The notes beneath the pieces were generated by a model. That model was not told where the DNA came from, searched no databases, and saw only the letters and a program-made list of their open reading frames with translations. Of a stretch of 64,000 nucleotides of DNA, positions 1 through 12,279 are shown in pieces. The stretch is from Isoetes taiwanensis (lineage: Eukaryota > Streptophyta > Lycopodiopsida > Isoetales > Isoetaceae). Each line of letters begins with the position of its first letter. Position 1 is the stretch's first letter. Location of the stretch: the NCBI GenBank assembly GCA_021234155.1, contig JAJEKV010000035.1:1738001-1802000 (forward strand), read 5' to 3'. Both the position numbers and the translations under genes were made by a program.

Positions 1-440
1 ACTTCTCCATCCTCGCCCAAAGTGTCGGATCATTTGCTCAAGAATCCGGCAAGCAACTTGGCAAAAGACAGAAGCCCGACCATAATGGTACGATAGTTGG
101 GCTGCGGGGGTCCCCCGCTTTGTATATGGGCACAACTCTACCGGTAGTCCGGGGAGGGGGGGAAGCCTTCTTGCAATGCCCCTCGTTGAAGAGTGTTTGT
201 GAGAACAGGCACCATTGGGGCCCGCCCACTTGAGAAGCTCGCATGCATACCATCCAAATCTGGCCGCCTTCCCGGATTAGCTTGTAGGCGTTGTGGCCCA
301 TTATGACATCCCCTTCAAGAATGACCATTAGCTAGGGCCCAGGAGAGGTATGCCGCCCGGCTTCCCATTGGGTCATCACGGTTTTTTAAGTATCTCACCC
401 ATTGTTCCGGTAATATTTCCTGCGGGGTAAGTGCGGGCTT
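1..440 (-). pseudogene. LINE reverse transcriptase N-terminal remnant, truncated by the window edge
   Basis: The minus strand reads VVPIYKAGDPRSPT in one frame, and after a short gap the neighbouring frame resembles the fingers region that follows in LINE RTs (a TNYR-like motif). The remaining RT motifs, including YxDD, would lie to the left of base 1. The sequence is broken by frameshifts. Confidence 0.55.
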
Positions 441-1109
441 ACTCAAGACCTTTCTCCGTAAGGCCCTAGGGTGGCGATCCTAGTAGACCAAACATCATTC
501 TTGTGCTCAAGAAGGTACCGGCTTTCTTGGCTTTGAGGAAGGAGCGGTATTGACGGACGGGCCCAGGGCGAATGGTGGGGTCCAAAGACTTGGCGGAGCC
601 ATCGTTTCAGCTCCCGCATTCGCCATCGAACCAGTGATTGCGGGGAAGGTGGTTGCAGCCCCCGTGGATCGCCGAGCGGCCTCTCCCAAAGCATCCGGGC
701 CCCTACCCGGCGAGCCGGTTCACCGGTCGCCCCGATGTTGAAGTGTGGGGAGCCGCGGCACTCCGGCAGCTCATGCTCGCGCGCCGCATGATCATAGTCA
801 GGCACGCAACCGTGGTACATGGGGTGTTGGGGCAATGGGTGCTCGGTTACACCGCCAATCTATCCGCAAGAACGTGGGTGATGGTGAGTCTACTTCCTCG
901 CCCCGGCCACCGCCCCGACATTAATCGGGCGAAAGTGATCAAGTGTAGGCATTGCTCGCTCGCTAGCATCGTAATCCACCACACCGTGCCGCCTCCCCGG
1001 TTCTCCCTTTTACAAGTGAAGCGGCCGGAGGGCGGCCACCGTATAGCCCATTGCAAATGACCGTGTCAAAGATATTTGCCAAAGACCTTGGTTGCTAGGC
1101 CATACCGTG

Positions 1110-1680
1110 TCACCGGCCGTCATCCGACGCCTTGGCCAAACCATCTCTCAAGGGGTCCATTTGCAACACATCCTCGCCTAGAGGCGCGAATTTTGGGATG
1201 CTCGCCCAGGCGCCGTATTGAAATCTCCAAGCAACATGACCTTGCCCAATTATGCATGCTGGGCCAGATGTCATCATATAGATCGACATAGGACTCCCCG
1301 CCGCCCACATCAAGCGCGGTGGTAAACTCAACATGTGGGAAGTAGCAAGCCGCCACAAAGAGAGGGGGTTGCCATCGATGTTTCAAGGTTTTCGCACCAC
1401 GTATATCCGTTGTGCCTGTCTGCCTTGCGCAGGGGAGACCAATTGGGCCAAGGTCATGCCCGTAGTAACACTAATTCCTCCATGTCCTCGTTTCCGGTGC
1501 ACTCATTGAAGACGGAGTAGCGCGGTATCCCCGACAAATCGGTAGCCTCGTGACAAAGATGTTCCCATGTTTCCATGAGGAAGATAAGGTCCATGTCCAT
1601 GGCGATTTTAATTGAGATCGCCCCCTTCTCGCCGGGGGAAGCCCGCGGCAATTCCAGGATACCACGCCGAGGCACGATCC
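1110..1680 (-). pseudogene. LINE endonuclease domain remnant
   Basis: Minus-strand frames give WNCRGLPPA, then DLIFLMETWEH, and further on FVAACYFPHVEF, GESYVDLYDDIW. The order matches the start of an exonuclease-endonuclease-phosphatase type EN: the WNxRG strand, the catalytic Glu in xETW and the YFPP-like strand. In active elements this domain nicks the target DNA to prime reverse transcription. Each motif lies in a different frame, so at least two frameshifts separate them. The same METWEH pattern appears in the second LINE of the window. Confidence 0.6.
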
Positions 1681-1689
1681 CTATTTAGT

Positions 1690-2735
1690 GGCGTGCATCG
1701 CCACCAGTCCGGTGGTAGTGGTGGTCCTGTGGGGAGCGGAAGATGTGGATGCTCCCATTGCGGGCCCCTCGCAGGGGACTCGAGGGGCTCGGAGTTACTG
1801 ATCCCCTGTTTGGCGCCTGAATTCCCCGCGATCCTTCCCCATGTCGCGTCGCCTCATGGTAGTCCTCGACTTTTGGCTCACGCCTTGGGGTCTCTTTTTT
1901 GTCTTTGGGGTCAAGTCCCTTTGGCCAACGCATTGCAGCCGCCCCTTCAACTTTTGGCCTTGACGCAGATGGCCACCCGCTGCGCACGCTCTCAACCATG
2001 AAGATGACCACCCGGGCGATCGTGGCGCCAATTCCATGACGATTCGCCTTTACAATGGTCGCAGGTGGCCGGGAACATCATCCGTCCAAGATCTCGCGGT
2101 CCGGAGTCGAAGTGAGATGTTCCGCCGACTCCCTCCGCCGCCTCGCGACTACCACATTGCGGCTCTGCGTCTGTTCCCTCGAGTTCGGGGGGGCCGCACT
2201 GTGTGTTGGTTGAGGTGGGTGAGGCATAGGTCGCGGGCCGGGCGCCAGGTGGTGGCGGCCCTAACTGATCCGATGTGTCGGGCAGCAGTGTTCCGTGTTG
2301 ACGCTCGTAGGTTGGTGGGTTCGCGGGGTTGGTGTGTTCTTTTTGGGTTTCGCCCTCCCGAGTCCGGAGCTCGGCTCTTGCAGGGCGTTGTCGTCTTGCC
2401 ATCTCCCGCGTGCAATGGCAGAAGTCGCCATGTGCCTCGGCATGGGAGGCCGCTGCCTTGCGGGCAACGCCACCGGGCTCCTCTGGCTCCCATCTCGTGC
2501 TAAATCCTTACTCCTCAAGAGCGCTTCGATTACGGGCTAGCTTCCAAAGCAGCTGGACTCCTTGTCTCACAGTGGCGGCCTCCTCAACCTCTGACAGGAG
2601 GGCGGCCTTTGCTCCTCGTGCCGTGGTCTTAGCCTCCTCAACCTTGGCCTGGATCCGAGACAGGGTTACGAGTGTCTCCTGCTCTACCCGGTTCCTGTCC
2701 TGCGTCCCAGCACAAGGCCCCCAAAATTGAACCAT
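1690..2735 (-). pseudogene. LINE ORF1-like remnant with N-terminal coiled coil
   Basis: The segment begins with a 75-residue open stretch (2508-2735) that is charged and heptad-like (VEQETLVTLSRIQAKVEEAK), as expected for a coiled coil. It then shifts frame into a proline- and arginine-rich stretch (1992-2402). In LINEs, ORF1 encodes an RNA-binding protein that packages the element RNA, and coiled coils mediate its multimerisation. The position directly upstream of the EN domain fits that role. No zinc knuckle or RRM could be identified, so the ORF1 assignment rests on position and composition only. Several frame changes show that it is not functional. Confidence 0.45.
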
Positions 2736-2864
2736 TATGCTTTTTTTTCAATGGTTTGTTGGTAAAAATCAATTCCATAAATCAGTACATGTTAGTGGGT
2801 TCAAAAGTTTACAAACCATGTCTAGTTCTCACTGAAACATGATAATTTTGATTGGTCTCCGTAA

Positions 2865-3036
2865 CAACTTAAATTATAGGGTTCATCAACATATTTTCCT
2901 AAAGTGATAAAACAACACGGTTTTATGGCATGGTATTGAAACATAGCAAGCAACTTAAATTATAGGGTTCATCAACATATTTTCCTAAAGTGATAAAACA
3001 ACACGGTTTTATGGCATGGTATTGAAACATAGCAAG
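2865..3036. repeat. Tandem duplication, 86 bp x 2
   Basis: The unit beginning CAACTTAAATTATAGGGTT at 2865 is repeated essentially without change from 2951, a period of 86 bp. The near identity indicates a recent duplication. No coding content. Confidence 0.9.
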
Positions 3037-6000
3037 TTTAATTGGTTTCTATAATAACTTAAATTATATGATACGTACTAGTGTTTAGTACATCAAGTTT
3101 ATTAGACTAGCGTTTGATCACATCTATCTTCTTCAATATATTGACATGGTAATTTTAAGCGCATAATTCTCGTGATGTTTTACTGTGATTAATCACCAAT
3201 ACACAATGTGGTAAATGATCTTGGTTTAAATATATGCTAATATGATTTTTTTATCCTATTTTTCTCCATGGTACTAAAACGTAATTATCTCAGTTAGTTT
3301 TTCTAACAACTTAAAATGTTAATGTTTGTTATGAACTAATGCTTGGTATCTCAAGTTTAATAGAATGGTATATGGTCTTGTTACAATTGTGACAAATTAA
3401 TATGGTTCAAATTTGGTAATGTGATTTTTTTCCACGATTTCGAATAGTCAATCGATATTAGCACAATAAACTTCAAATGCTTTAAAACATGTTTGATCAG
3501 AAAGTATGATATTATATGCAAGATTATTGATTGATATTTCGTATTCGTTAACTGTTTATAAAACAATCTTAGATATTTATCATTGTTCTTATTTAGAAGA
3601 CAAAAGAAGACAACATTTAGAAATAACCCTTTCCATGTTCTCATATTACTAAAAAATTATGAGTACAATTCTAAAGGACATATTATATAGATAAACAACT
3701 CTTTCACACACAAGGATTCTCCCACTCAGCTGAATTGTCAAGAGCATTTTATTACATGCCTCTACACCAAAGAGTCATTTTGGATCCGCATACATTCAAG
3801 CAAAAAAGATCAAGACAACTAAAATAGATCGAGCAACAAACACATCAAATTTTGTGTTGTGTGTGCTTCTTGATTCACATGCATTGGAGGTAATTAACTT
3901 CACAAATTGGTGGCGGATATTGATGAATTCATTATGGTACATGCTTATATACTTTGGGTACACTTTCTTGCAATGCCCATTCTTTGCCTCCTCGATATGA
4001 GAAGAGTAGGTGGATCCTAGGGTTTAGAGATCTCATTGTTGTAGTATAGTGGAAGCTAAAAAGCTTTCCCCGCTCCAAAGACACTTCTCGCTCTAGATTT
4101 TGGATTTAGAGAACTCTTTATAAATGCCAACATACCCCCCTTTTCTTCCTTAGCCCCTCAATTCCACAAGTCAATCCCATATAAGCTTCAAACTAAGTAT
4201 CCCTGCATGTTCAACAGGTATCTCTTTAAAAAGTAAAAAAATTATTCATACAAAGAAATATTACCGCCATTTGAATTCGCCAATATAATTTTGCCTCAAA
4301 AATGATCTTAGCCATTTAATAAGGACTGCAGTTTCTGTCATTTTATTACAAAGTCACCACATAGAAAGATCGGCGACTACATGATGTCCTGAATCAGAAA
4401 CATGTCAACTACTAATTATATGCTCAATCCAACAACATGTAATACTTGCTGCCATTGGCTAGTCAAATGACTTAAGGAAAGCAGGATAACAACCGAAAAT
4501 CATGTTTTAATAGCTTATTTGCCATGGAATGTAGACAGTATTTCACAAGCAACAGGGAAGCCTTGGTGCTCTATGCCATATCACCCTAAGCAGCTGAAAA
4601 GCTTCCTAACTTGAAACTGCAATGAGTGCTGTCACATCACAAAGAATGTGGTCTTCTTGTTGCATTTCAAGTGCAATAGAAAAGGATCAAAGCTTAGACA
4701 CCAACAAAACTACGAAAATATCTAAAAGTCCAAGACTAAAAGAACAAGCTTACATAATGCCCTACAGAGCTCTAGCACTTTGCTAAAAAGAAAAAGTAGC
4801 AAGACTATTTTGAGCACGAAAAGGCCCTGGGATGCCCCGCGATTCACGGAAACATGAGCAACACTAGTATTTTGCCTAACTAGCTTAAATCGAACGGGGA
4901 GCCGAGGCATGGAAGGCGTTCTTAGCAGTCAAATCTTCGGCTCCACTTGTCCACCGCATCACTAATTTTCGTATCAATGGATATAATGGCAAATAGCCTT
5001 CTAGCAAAGAAAAGTGCCGTTCCAAAGAATGGTGTATGCTATTGAAGAGATAAACGAACTTATAGTTCTTTGTTAATTCAAGGTGTGTATCAATATCGGA
5101 ACCTTGTCCCCCTAATGGATTTTTGCAATGAAAGCGGTAAGCAACGCAAGCTAATGCTCTTCGAGAAACCATGGGTGTTGGACTCGTGGGTGCGAGGAGC
5201 AAGTGATTTGAGAACCACTAAATGCTTAGAGTTTATTGACTTGGCTCCTTCCATTTATCCGAGAAAATGCATCAGAAATAATGGCCATTACAGAACTTCG
5301 GTTATGCCTACCAAGGAGTGGATAGTTCACACACATCGGCTGCATGCACCGAAGCAGCCGAAGGAATTAGCCCGTGTATCTCTCAATAGTGGTTGTGACA
5401 GAGCGATTGATCTTGTGATGAGATGGTAACAGTAGTTCGAAGTGCACAATGGAGTTCCAATGATGCAACAAGTAATCAGAATCGGATGTGCGATTACGCC
5501 TATTATAGCGGCATTTTTACCAGTTCAATCTGCACAATATCTAGAAGCCGCGGCTTATGCACTTGCAGATCTTTTTGGTCTCACTGGGAGATTGGCTGGA
5601 AAAGGCTAATGGGCCCGGTTCACTCCGTGATGCATCTTTTGACGCATTGCATTACTTGGACGAGGCATCCGTAATTTCTCGGTAAGAATTGCACAAATTT
5701 GATCCTGTTACCAATTCGCAATACAATTGATGACGTAAACCTAGGGGCTATCGGTTTCGTGATCTCATTGCTAATCTGCATGTGTCATATTTCGGGATTG
5801 ATAAAGTATGCGGATAAATATTTATTAGTGTATGAGGATGTGGATGGCGAGTGTATGTCGATAGGTTGATGCTTGTAAAGCTAATTAAGCAAGGAAGAGA
5901 CAGCCTATATATTGAAATAACTTATAACTAATTTAAATCTTGTCGCAGAGCAACAGGCGGTCATACTCCAAAACCGCATCCTTGCTATACCAGATTGCAT

Positions 6001-6460
6001 GAAGACAAGAAGGACATTCGGCAATGGCCCCTGCAGCCACGGCTTCAAACAGCGCAGCCAGAGCTGCTCTTCCAACCACACATCTCCACGGAGAGAGATG
6101 CATGGCAACGAGGGTCGCCGTTGCCCTAGGCGAACAATCAAAACCCTAACATCGATCGTGTTCTTCCTAGCAAGGTTAGGGTTGCAGTACAGGCAACTCG
6201 AAAAAATCATAACAGGGTTGCAGTAATTAACGTATTATTTCGGTCTACCTGATTAAAGCATTATTTTGGCATTTCTGCCAATGGTCACTAGCCTTGTTTT
6301 TTTTGCTCATGGTGGAGTGCATGTATCGGATGCTTGGATCTAAGCTGTGTGTTCTTGTTTTCTAAGTGTTCCCATTCTCATATAAATCAAAACTTTGACT
6401 ACCTTCTCAAAATAATACTAACCTTTGTAGTTAGAAAACGGCTTTCCTTGCCCCTAATTG
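3037..6460. other. AT-rich intergenic DNA, no gene recognised
   Basis: Only short ORFs are present, none with recognisable motifs or codon structure. A slightly less AT-rich stretch at about 4900-5700 has longer open frames on both strands, but nothing in them could be recognised. Confidence 0.6.
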
Positions 6461-6469
6461 CCAGACTTT

Positions 6470-6519
6470 GTTTTTGATGGTTGTCGTTCCTTTTGTTTTT
6501 GATGGTTGTCGTTCCTTGT
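6470..6519. repeat. Tandem repeat, 25 bp x 2
   Basis: GTTTTTGATGGTTGTCGTTC begins at 6470 and again at 6495. Confidence 0.85.
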
Positions 6520-7185
6520 CGTGACATATTCACTTGTATTGCACGTTGCTTCCACCTATATTTGCAGTAACCCATCAAGTCATAGTACGCTGCCATGTTG
6601 GTTTCCCAACTTAAACAGGCCTGTTATTCCATGTCATGGATTTTGATAGCCAAAACAGTCCTGGAAAATGTTATTTTGGTGCTCCCATGGTGTCGTGCAT
6701 GTCCTAGTTTTTGTTGAAGCTGTGTGTGCCTGTTACTGTGGTATTCCCATTTTTTATTCATTATTACACTTTCAAACTAATACCGACCTTTGTGCTTAGA
6801 AGATGGACTTTCTTGCCCTACCTGCTGGAGCTTGTTTTTTACAGTTGCCCTTCCATACTGAACTATCTTCTTGTGTTGGTGTCCTGCTCCCCCTGCTTTT
6901 TGTTATTTCTAATCTAGTCAAAATTATATCTAGGTAGCACTAGTAAACGTGTGCCAGGTTTTAGGCATGCAAGTTTAGGTGCACATAAGTTTGAGCTGTG
7001 TGTTTATCACATCTGGGGTGTATTATCACATCTGGGCCGTCAGATGATGGCACAATCTGGAGAATGTGCATTGAACGCAGATCACAACCTCCAATTCGAG
7101 GTCAATATGTGGTCAAATTGACCCCATATTATAGGGCCTCGGTTGCAAAATAACCATTGGGGCAAGTAATCTAAATACACTATAC

Positions 7186-7267
7186 CCAATAGAACCATAT
7201 TACAACAATATTAGACATCAAGCACATCCAATAGAACCAGTATCACAGCAATATTAGACATCAAGCA
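7186..7267. repeat. Tandem repeat, 42 bp x 2
   Basis: Two imperfect copies starting CCAATAGAACCA at 7186 and CCAATAGAACCAG at 7228, each ending in ATATTAGACATCAAGCA. Confidence 0.8.
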
Positions 7268-7751
7268 TAGACGTGAAGAGAGCGAGCATGGGGAATCGAA
7301 TCCCAATTGACAATCCAGTGCTCATGCCTTATCTCAGGGTCTTGATTTTTGTCGTCGCTGCACTGTTAAGGGCATCTGAGATGCACACTTACTTACCATC
7401 GAATGCCTTCGGAATACTACATTATATGTCAAGTAATTTCCTTCACAATGTTATCTTCTTGTTGAGGCATGAGAAACAGCCTTATAAATATCTAGCATAA
7501 TCACAGGGGGTCTTTTTTGTGTTTTTGTACGATATTCACAAAGGTTTTCCTATGATTTCATGGCCGTATTCATCCAGGTGTACTGAACAGTATTTCTAGA
7601 GTGCCGCTTATCTTGGCCATTCATTTTTTTTGAGAAGCAGCATCGTATGGTCACGATTAAAGTTATAATGTTTTTTTTATTAGGTTTTTTTAAAAAGAGT
7701 CGAATTGGGCATGCACGCATCGAACCCTTGTATTTAGGGTTTCTGTGCTTT

Positions 7752-7915
7752 TCTGCCTTGTGCCCTTCAAGAATCGTGATGCAGGTTAGTTCTCTGCCTT
7801 GTGCCCTTCAAGAATCGTGATGCAGGTTAGTTCTCTGCCTTGTGCCCTTCAAGAATCGTGATGCAGGTTAGTTCTCTGCCTTGTGCTCTTCAAGAATCGT
7901 GATGCAGGTTTAAGT
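7752..7915. repeat. Minisatellite, 41 bp x 4
   Basis: Four copies of a 41-bp unit (TCTGCCTTGTGCCCTTCAAG and so on) start at 7752, 7793, 7834 and 7875. The first three are almost identical and the last has small changes, which indicates recent expansion. Confidence 0.92.
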
Positions 7916-8420
7916 TAGGATCGTGATGCAGACCTCTGGGAAAGAGTCTGTGCGAAAGAGTGTGTGAATCAGGCTTGGATACAAATCAAACCAGTTGGAC
8001 AGATGAATTCGTTGATGTAGAGCGGTGTTTATGCAGGTCCGATTGCATTGTCTTGAAGGCGTGTCGAACGAGTCAGCCAGAATTGATTCCAGATCTTCAA
8101 TGACGGATTTTGCTGCTGGTTCTAGGGCATACAGTCCATTTGGGCTTTGTTTTTCCAGAAGTGGAGGTTTCACTGCAAACTGTGTGCAATTCTTTGTAAT
8201 ACCAAATATCGTTGGACCATTCACAACGCTTCTTGGGAACCAAAATTACACATGGCCATTTCCGGTAATGCGGGGTTGTTGGTTTGCCACAAGGTCTTTG
8301 CCTCTGTTTTTGTAGGTTGACACCATCTTTGCCATAGGCCAGTGGATTTTGTGGATAATGTGTAATAGTCATAATATAGCCGCTAGAATTTCTATGGATC
8401 CAAGAAATAATGCAGGAAAG

Positions 8421-8516
8421 TGAGAAGGCAGAAATTAAGACATGATTTGGGAGTGCATGCTCTAAAGATGAGAAGGCAGAAATTAAGACATGATTTGGAA
8501 GTGCATGCTCTAAAGA
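8421..8516. repeat. Tandem repeat, 48 bp x 2
   Basis: TGAGAAGGCAGAAATTAAGA starts at 8421 and again at 8469. The two copies differ by one base near the middle. Confidence 0.9.
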
Positions 8517-8774
8517 ATCACAACTATGGACGCTGCAACATATGCTTAGGATCAAACTTGTGGTATTTCTTCATGGTTAAATACTTGCCAATGTTTTCCT
8601 CCTTAAACATTTTGTTACATTGTAGCTCATATTTCATATTGATGTTGCATAAATTGGGTTTCGAGTTCCATGCAATGACTCCATTTCTATAATTTATACA
8701 TTCATGATTTGTTCAACTCAAATATTAATTATGTTTTTCTTCTCTTAGGGCCGAAGAAGGGGCCAAAATTTTTT

Positions 8775-9261
8775 TTTTTCTTATATACATATAACAACCA
8801 CCACATAAATCCCATTAACATTAATGAGCACAAACCATTACATTTAAGATGTTAAAATTAAAATCCCCTTAGACCCCCTTTGGTTTGGGTGCATATTCAC
8901 ACGGGGTCACGTAGGGCGTGAGAGCCCTTAAATTATATTATACACGTATCAAATTCACACCTTATAGTATATTAACTGAAATCTTATAGTATTTTGCACA
9001 CCTAAGCATACAATATACAAAAATTCATACAAGGATACCCCACAAACGAGGAACGCTATCTACGGTCCACATCAAGGAATATAAGGCATATATGCCCATC
9101 CGAAGGCTCTCGTTGCCCGGAGTGACCCCCCGTGTGAATATGCACCCAAACCAAAGGGGGTCTAAGGGGGATTTTAATTTTAACATCTTAAATGTAATGG
9201 TTTGTGCTCATTAATGTTAATGGGATTTATGTGGTGGTTGTTATATGTATATAAGAAAAAA
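8775..9261. mobile_element. Foldback MITE, copy 1
   Basis: An inverted repeat of about 136-140 bp pairs 8775-8910 with 9122-9261. The left arm passes through CTTATATACATATAACAACC and GGTTTGGGTGCATATTCAC, and the right arm holds their reverse complements. The central 210 bp contain no ORF. Long terminal inverted repeats on a 0.5-kb non-coding unit are typical of MITEs or foldback elements. A diverged second copy lies at 10770-11140 and shares internal words, which supports a mobile origin. Target-site duplications could not be fixed because the outer sequence is low-complexity. Confidence 0.8.
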
Positions 9262-9269
9262 TCAAACTT

Positions 9270-10735
9270 CAACAGCGAAACAGAAGAACAAGCTACTCTA
9301 GCCTTTAAGCAAGCGACCTACAAAAACGTGCATAGAATCAAAGAAAGCATTCAAAGAAATGATAAAGCAGATGCGGCAGCTCCGACCTCACGTCTCTGCA
9401 ATCTCGAAAATCCAGTACTTTAAGGGATAGAAATCTTTGTCACAGCTGCAGCTCCAAAGAAAGCATATTCGAAAGAAAAACGTGATTTGGGCCCAACAGA
9501 GGGCATCTTTGGTTTGCAGCGAAGGGGCTTTGCCCTTTTCGGCATCTCTCTTGGTAAAGCGCTTACATGACCCGAATCGGGGAACAAGCATCAAAGCATA
9601 ATTTGGAATGGAAGATCGGATCGACCACACCGCACAACCAAGGATAGCATCTCTAGCTCATGTCACGCCATCGCCAAGGCGCCATAGCGACCATCTATCC
9701 TGCACAAAAAAATCTTGCACAAGAAAACTGAATACACTTATATTTCACGCCCCATGCGCCAGCGTCAGCATCATATGTATTGTTATATAAATACAACCCG
9801 GAACCTTCCAAAATCATATGTAATGAAAGTACTATTCTTGATCGGGCAAACATTATGTAGGAACTCAACCAGGAACTTTTTTAGAGCTTATAACTTTTGA
9901 GATTCATAGCTCTGTGATTAGCTATGAATTTTGTAATATCTTCAATTGGTACTATAGCCATTCTAACTCAGTTTTGGTGCATCACTTCTGACTGCTATAG
10001 AAGTGTACGAAGGAGGTTCTGGATTGTCATTAGCCTATGCATTTCGTAATATCTTGTGTCAAGGCCAAGCTTAGATTTTGCATTCTCTAGTTCTTGAATT
10101 TTACACAAATATACAAGCCGTTATGTGATCCTTTTGCTCTATGACATGACTTGAATAAAGCTCGTTGATTTAATTCATTAGTTTGCTTTGTTGGATTCAC
10201 AAATTCGTTTGATGCAAATCAATGGGTGACTATTGTTACCTATTTGTGCAGCTCGCAAAGGCTTGGAGTGACCATTTAAGTGACAAAATTATTATTGTAG
10301 GGGAGATATTTTATAGTGAATTACCAATAAATCAAGAATGTCACTTATCTATTTCCAAATTGGACCTAATTTACTTCTTGCATTTGGGCCTCATAAAATT
10401 TCAAGGTTGTCTTGCTTCAAGTCTAAGTTGCTTTTTCTTTTTCATTGCTTCTCAATTCAAAGATGGCTTTTGTTTGTTTCATAATAATGATACATGTATG
10501 TTTTCTTTTTAATTATGGTTGTTTGAAGCCCGCTCATCAAGTATATTGTCTTTTTTCATAAATCTACATCCTCCTACCTCAGGTTATTGCAAACAATTGA
10601 TATGATGGTCGAATTTGTGAAATTCATGTTATTCTTTAAGGCTAAGAATTGCAAACATTAACTTTTGCCCACTTAATAGAATAAGCAAGAATTATGCTGC
10701 ATATTTTGTCTAAGATGTGCGACTTCCCTCCCAAG
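9270..10735. other. Intergenic, no gene recognised
   Basis: AT-rich sequence with short ORFs only. No motif, RNA gene or repeat of note was seen. Confidence 0.55.
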
Positions 10736-10769
10736 CCTCGAAGGGGCCAAAAATATCTTTTGACAACAT

Positions 10770-11140
10770 AAAGCATTACATCCTATACTTTTAACAAAAT
10801 CCCCCTTGAAACCCGCTTTCGTTTAGGTGCATATTTATACGAGAGGCGACGCAAGGTAGCGAGAGGCTCTTCACTGCAAGTTGTCCAAAAACATGTATTG
10901 AATCAACATCTTTGTGTACATTTGGCCCAATCCTTATAGTATCTTGCTAACTTTTCTACACTATATACCCCAACTTGTGGAACTATACCCCACAAATGAG
11001 AATCGCTATCTACAGCTCAAAATGAAACATAACTCGTGAATATGCCCATCCAATAGCTCTCTGTGCCCGAAGTCACCCCTCCTATAGATATGCACCCAAA
11101 CAAAAAGGGTCAAGGGGGATGTTACTAAAAGTGTAGGAAG
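10770..11140. mobile_element. Foldback MITE, copy 2 (diverged)
   Basis: This unit resembles the element at 8775-9261 in the same order. It shares the GGTGCATATTxAxACGxG boundary, CCTTATAGTAT, TACCCCACAAA followed by CGCTATCTAC, TATGCCCATCC and TATGCACCCAAA. The outer arms still pair, TTAACAAAATCCCCCTTGA against TCAAGGGGGATGTTACTAA, but with many mismatches. It is an older relative of copy 1. A shared GAAGGGGCCAAAA lies just left of both copies and may mark the real left end of the family. Confidence 0.7.
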
Positions 11141-11985
11141 TCGCAATGGTTTTGCAAAATCAATGTAAAAGCTTCTGAAATTGTGATATTAAAAATGTAT
11201 ATACAAAAAACCCTTTAATAAATGAATGATGATTTCTAGAGACTATCGTAAAATCTGTAATTTATATAATTAAATATAATATGAAGTAGCAATGGTTTTG
11301 GAAAATCAATATATGCATAAAACACGTCTTCTAAATTATTGATAATTTCAATAATCTATTGTACGATTGTAGAATCTATGTAATTAAACATGATATGAAT
11401 GAGCAATGATTTTGCTAATTCAATGTACACTTAAAAACAATCTTATAAATTAATGATGATTTCTAGAAACTAATGTGAAATTTTGAATTAGTACCAAGAA
11501 TATAATATGAACCACTGTAGGTTTTGCAAAATCAATATATGCATAAAGCGCATCATCTGAACTATTGTACGATTGTAGAATTCATATAATTAAACACAAC
11601 ATGAACTAGCAATGATTTTCCTAAATCAATGCACATTTAAAAACAATCTTACAAACTAATGATAACTTCTAGAAACTAGTGTGAAATTTCGAGTTACTAC
11701 AAAAAATATGATATGAACCACTATTAACTTTACAAAAGCAATATATGCATAAAATACATCTTCTAAACTATTGATGATTTCAAAAAACTATTTCACGATT
11801 AAAGAACCCATGTAATTAAACATGATATGAACTAACAATGATTTTGCTAAATCAATGTACAGTTAAAAACAATCTTACAAACTAATGATGATTTCTAGAA
11901 ACTAGTGTGAAGTTTCAAATTAGTACAAGAAATATGATATGAACCACTATTGGTTTTGTATAACCAGGAAGAACATATGGTTTTT
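11135..11985. repeat. Diverged satellite, ~110-bp half-units in ~205-230-bp dimers
   Basis: The words CAATGATTTTGCTAAATCAATG and CCACTATTGGTTTTGC-like alternate through the block. CAATGxTTTTG occurs near 11143, 11290, 11405, 11610 and 11837, and the CCACTRTxxxTTT form near 11510, 11718 and 11945. Each half-unit also carries an AACTATTGATGATTTC or AACTAATGATGATTTC segment. The copies differ by 10-20 percent by eye, so this is an old array. The AT content is very high and nothing is coding. Confidence 0.75.
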
Positions 11986-12064
11986 TTTTACATTATGGAT
12001 TGTTATATAAAAAAACCACATACATACTGGTTTCCATGCTAATTTTTTATACAAGTTCATTTTT

Positions 12065-12270
12065 GGGGGTCTTGTGCAGCTTCCATAGCTGCCAACACGG
12101 TGTCTACATGCCCCCTCATATCTGCAAGCTCCTGCCGGTATTGCTGTCTTTCAAATTGTAGCAAGCGGCTGCTATCATCTGTCTATCGTACGCGATCCTC
12201 CAATTCTGTGATTCGTCGTTTTTCTGGCACCAACTGCCTGCGCAACATCCGAGATGTTATGTTCTCCACC
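12065..12270 (-). pseudogene. Coiled-coil fragment of an unidentified protein
   Basis: Minus-strand translation gives a heptad-rich stretch (RRITELEDRVR, a stop, then DDSSRLLQFERQQYRQELAD and MRGHVDTVLAAMEAAQDPQK). One in-frame stop interrupts it. Coiled coils like this occur near the C-terminus of plant transposase-associated and gag-like proteins, but no family can be named from this fragment. It is the edge of a GC-richer block reaching about 12.85 kb. Confidence 0.4.
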
Positions 12271-12279
12271 TAAGGCCGG

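Larger units (their letters stand above)
1..2735 (-). mobile_element. Degenerate LINE (non-LTR retrotransposon), 3' part outside the window
   Basis: Read on the minus strand, the region shows in order a coiled-coil ORF1-like segment, an apurinic-type endonuclease (EN) and the beginning of a reverse transcriptase (RT). Recognisable pieces are WNCRGL at the EN start (about 1640-1660), METWEH (about 1560-1585), ACYFPH (about 1330-1350) and the RT entry motif PIYKAGDPRSPT (about 90-145). No frame stays open across a whole domain, so many frameshifts and stops have accumulated. The block is much richer in G and C than the AT-rich DNA that begins abruptly near 2740, which supports its being an insertion. 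The ETWEH string recurs in the LINE at 36.5-40.1 kb, so the two may be distant relatives. The clade was not determined. Confidence 0.75.

Noticed and set aside
2036-2503. 155-codon plus-strand ORF in the left GC-rich block
   Set aside because: It is antisense to the LINE ORF1 remnant, and GC-rich DNA gives long chance ORFs.
5070-5429. 119-codon plus ORF in the AT-rich region
   Set aside because: No recognisable domain, no splice or promoter support, and overlapping open frames on the other strand.
7752-8516. Possible CRISPR-like array
   Set aside because: Direct repeats are contiguous without unique spacers, and the genome is eukaryotic.
8097-8555. 152-codon minus ORF with an internal repeat
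   Set aside because: The repeat is the 48-bp tandem duplication and the rest has no motif.
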